A stretch of DNA of 14,357 nt from Ekhidna sp. GTDB lineage: Bacteria > Bacteroidota > Bacteroidia > Cytophagales > Cyclobacteriaceae. Position numbers and translations under genes: made by a program. The notes below the pieces were generated by a model. It saw only the letters and a list, made by a program, of their open reading frames with translations. It ran no database searches and was not told the origin of the DNA. The stretch covers positions 1 through 14,357 of the forward strand of contig JAPPDO010000342.1 of assembly GCA_028821635.1 (NCBI GenBank), written 5' to 3'. The first letter of the stretch is position 1. Every line of letters starts with the position of its first letter. This document shows positions 13,578 through 14,357 of this stretch, in pieces.

Positions 13578-14357
13578 TTAAGCCAGAATTATACCCAGAA
13601 TCAATCCTCCGATAATGATAATGGGTGTTGGAAATTTGGTGAAAAGCAAGGTGAATGCTGTGCCGGTCATGACCCCATAGTTGAGCAAAGAAGGTTTCAT
13701 AGGAACGAGTATCAAACAAGCTGCTGCAATTACCATGCCTGCGCTCACTGCGTTAATGCCCTCCAGAGAAGCTTTTACAATGCGATATTTTTTTAGCTGC
13801 TCCCAAAATCTTATCACAAAGAAAATTAAAAAAGTGCCGGGTAGAAAGATTCCCAGAACGGCCATCACTGCACCAAAAATTCGCCCTCCAATACCCATAT
13901 TATCAATACTCAGCGCACCAACGTATGCGCTAAAAGAGAAGGTAGGGCCGGGGACAGCCTGCACCATACCATATCCATGAATAAACTCGTCTTTCGTCAG
14001 CATTTCTTTAAACTCAACGAACTCTGTATAGAGCAGCGGGACAAGCACCTGACCTCCTCCAAAAATCATACTGCCATTCCGATAGAAGTTTTCTAAAATG
14101 AGAATAGGCTGAAACCGTGTAATTCCACCCAAGACAGCTATTGAAACAAAGACTATTCCCCATAAAATCAAATTTGACCAGTTGATCTTTATGCGCTCTT
14201 TTTCCTCAACCGACTGTTGTTTATATCTCCAGGTAGTGGCTACTCCCCCCAAAATAATGAGTATAGGAAAAGCATAAGGTGATTTCAAAACATAAGAAGC
14301 TGCCGCAGAGATTAACATCAGAGCAAAGCCCAATCTCGTATTGATTACCTTAGAACA
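13578..14357 (-). CDS. chrA: Chromate transporter ChrA, C-terminal 259 residues (gene cut by right window edge)
   Basis: CHR-family inner-membrane transporter; characterised members export chromate and give chromate resistance, but the natural substrate of many homologues is unproven. The frame stays open to the window edge, so the true start lies outside. What is visible is the last part of the first half plus the complete second CHR domain, seen in NGSMIFGGGQVLVPLLYTEFV followed by HGYGMVQAVPGPTFSFSAYVGAL, the PGP signature of the family. Several hydrophobic helices follow, ending in ITIIGGLILG-like sequence near the C-terminus. Full-length two-domain ChrA proteins are about 390-400 residues, so roughly the first third is missing. 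It is convergent with the ompH genes, with no functional link visible. Confidence 0.9.
   Translation of the reverse strand, partial: CSKVINTRLGFALMLISAAASYVLKSPYAFPILIILGGVATTWRYKQQSVEEKERIKINWSNLILWGIVFVSIAVLGGITRFQPILILENFYRNGSMIFGGGQVLVPLLYTEFVEFKEMLTKDEFIHGYGMVQAVPGPTFSFSAYVGALSIDNMGIGGRIFGAVMAVLGIFLPGTFLIFFVIRFWEQLKKYRIVKASLEGINAVSAGMVIAAACLILVPMKPSLLNYGVMTGTAFTLLFTKFPTPIIIIGGLILGIILA

Noticed and set aside
13533..13579. AAAACACC / GGCGTTTT as a bidirectional terminator between ompH and chrA
   Set aside because: The eight-base arms carry a mismatch in the middle and are about 30 bases apart, so the hairpin would be unstable.
1..14357. Defence island, CRISPR array, toxin-antitoxin pair, insertion sequence, tRNA or riboswitch
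   Set aside because: I looked for spaced repeats, transposase motifs, small paired genes and conserved RNA elements on both strands and found none; nearly all the DNA is covered by recognisable core genes.

Overview
The window looks like an ordinary chromosomal stretch of a Bacteroidota bacterium, most likely a marine-type Cytophagales lineage. Four things point there. The cluster NAD kinase / DUF6089-like barrel / isoprenyl transferase / BamA / OmpH / OmpH is characteristic of the phylum. Start codons are preceded by A-rich tracts, not Shine-Dalgarno sequences. Several upstream regions carry the Bacteroidota promoter pattern TTG-N19-21-TAnnTTTG. The arginase, PdxJ and HemB belong to the subfamilies usual in this phylum. 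The genus cannot be fixed from the sequence alone.

Layout. 1-647 (-): 5' part of an arginase gene that runs off the left edge. 648-899: divergent intergenic region with a long imperfect inverted repeat. 900-1871 (+): hemB. 1997-2500 (+): small outer-membrane beta-barrel protein. 2592-2894 (+): Bor-like lipoprotein. 2899-3102 (+): 67-residue protein with two membrane segments. 3099-5541 (-): three-gene unit pdxJ, rmuC, and a divergent GroES-like protein. It meets the plus-strand genes with overlapping stop codons. 5589-8123 (+): yqeY, cvpA, CBS-domain protein, nadK. 8251-13531 (+): DUF6089-like barrel, uppS, bamA and two ompH/skp paralogues. 13578-14357 (-): 3' part of a chrA chromate-transporter gene that runs off the right edge.

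How the genes work together. The right half is an envelope-building block. UppS makes the C55 carrier lipid for peptidoglycan and surface polysaccharide. BamA inserts outer-membrane barrels, and the two OmpH/Skp proteins escort barrel precursors across the periplasm. The left half mixes cofactor synthesis (HemB for tetrapyrroles, PdxJ for pyridoxal phosphate, NadK for NADP) with small envelope proteins.

No RNA gene, CRISPR array, insertion sequence, prophage, toxin-antitoxin pair or defence island was seen, and no intergenic gap exceeds 300 bases. I found no convincing undescribed system. The best leads are a near-duplicated promoter in front of the two neighbouring outer-membrane genes at 1997 and 2592, an orphan GroES paralogue with an altered middle region, and a CBS-domain protein translationally coupled to NAD kinase.
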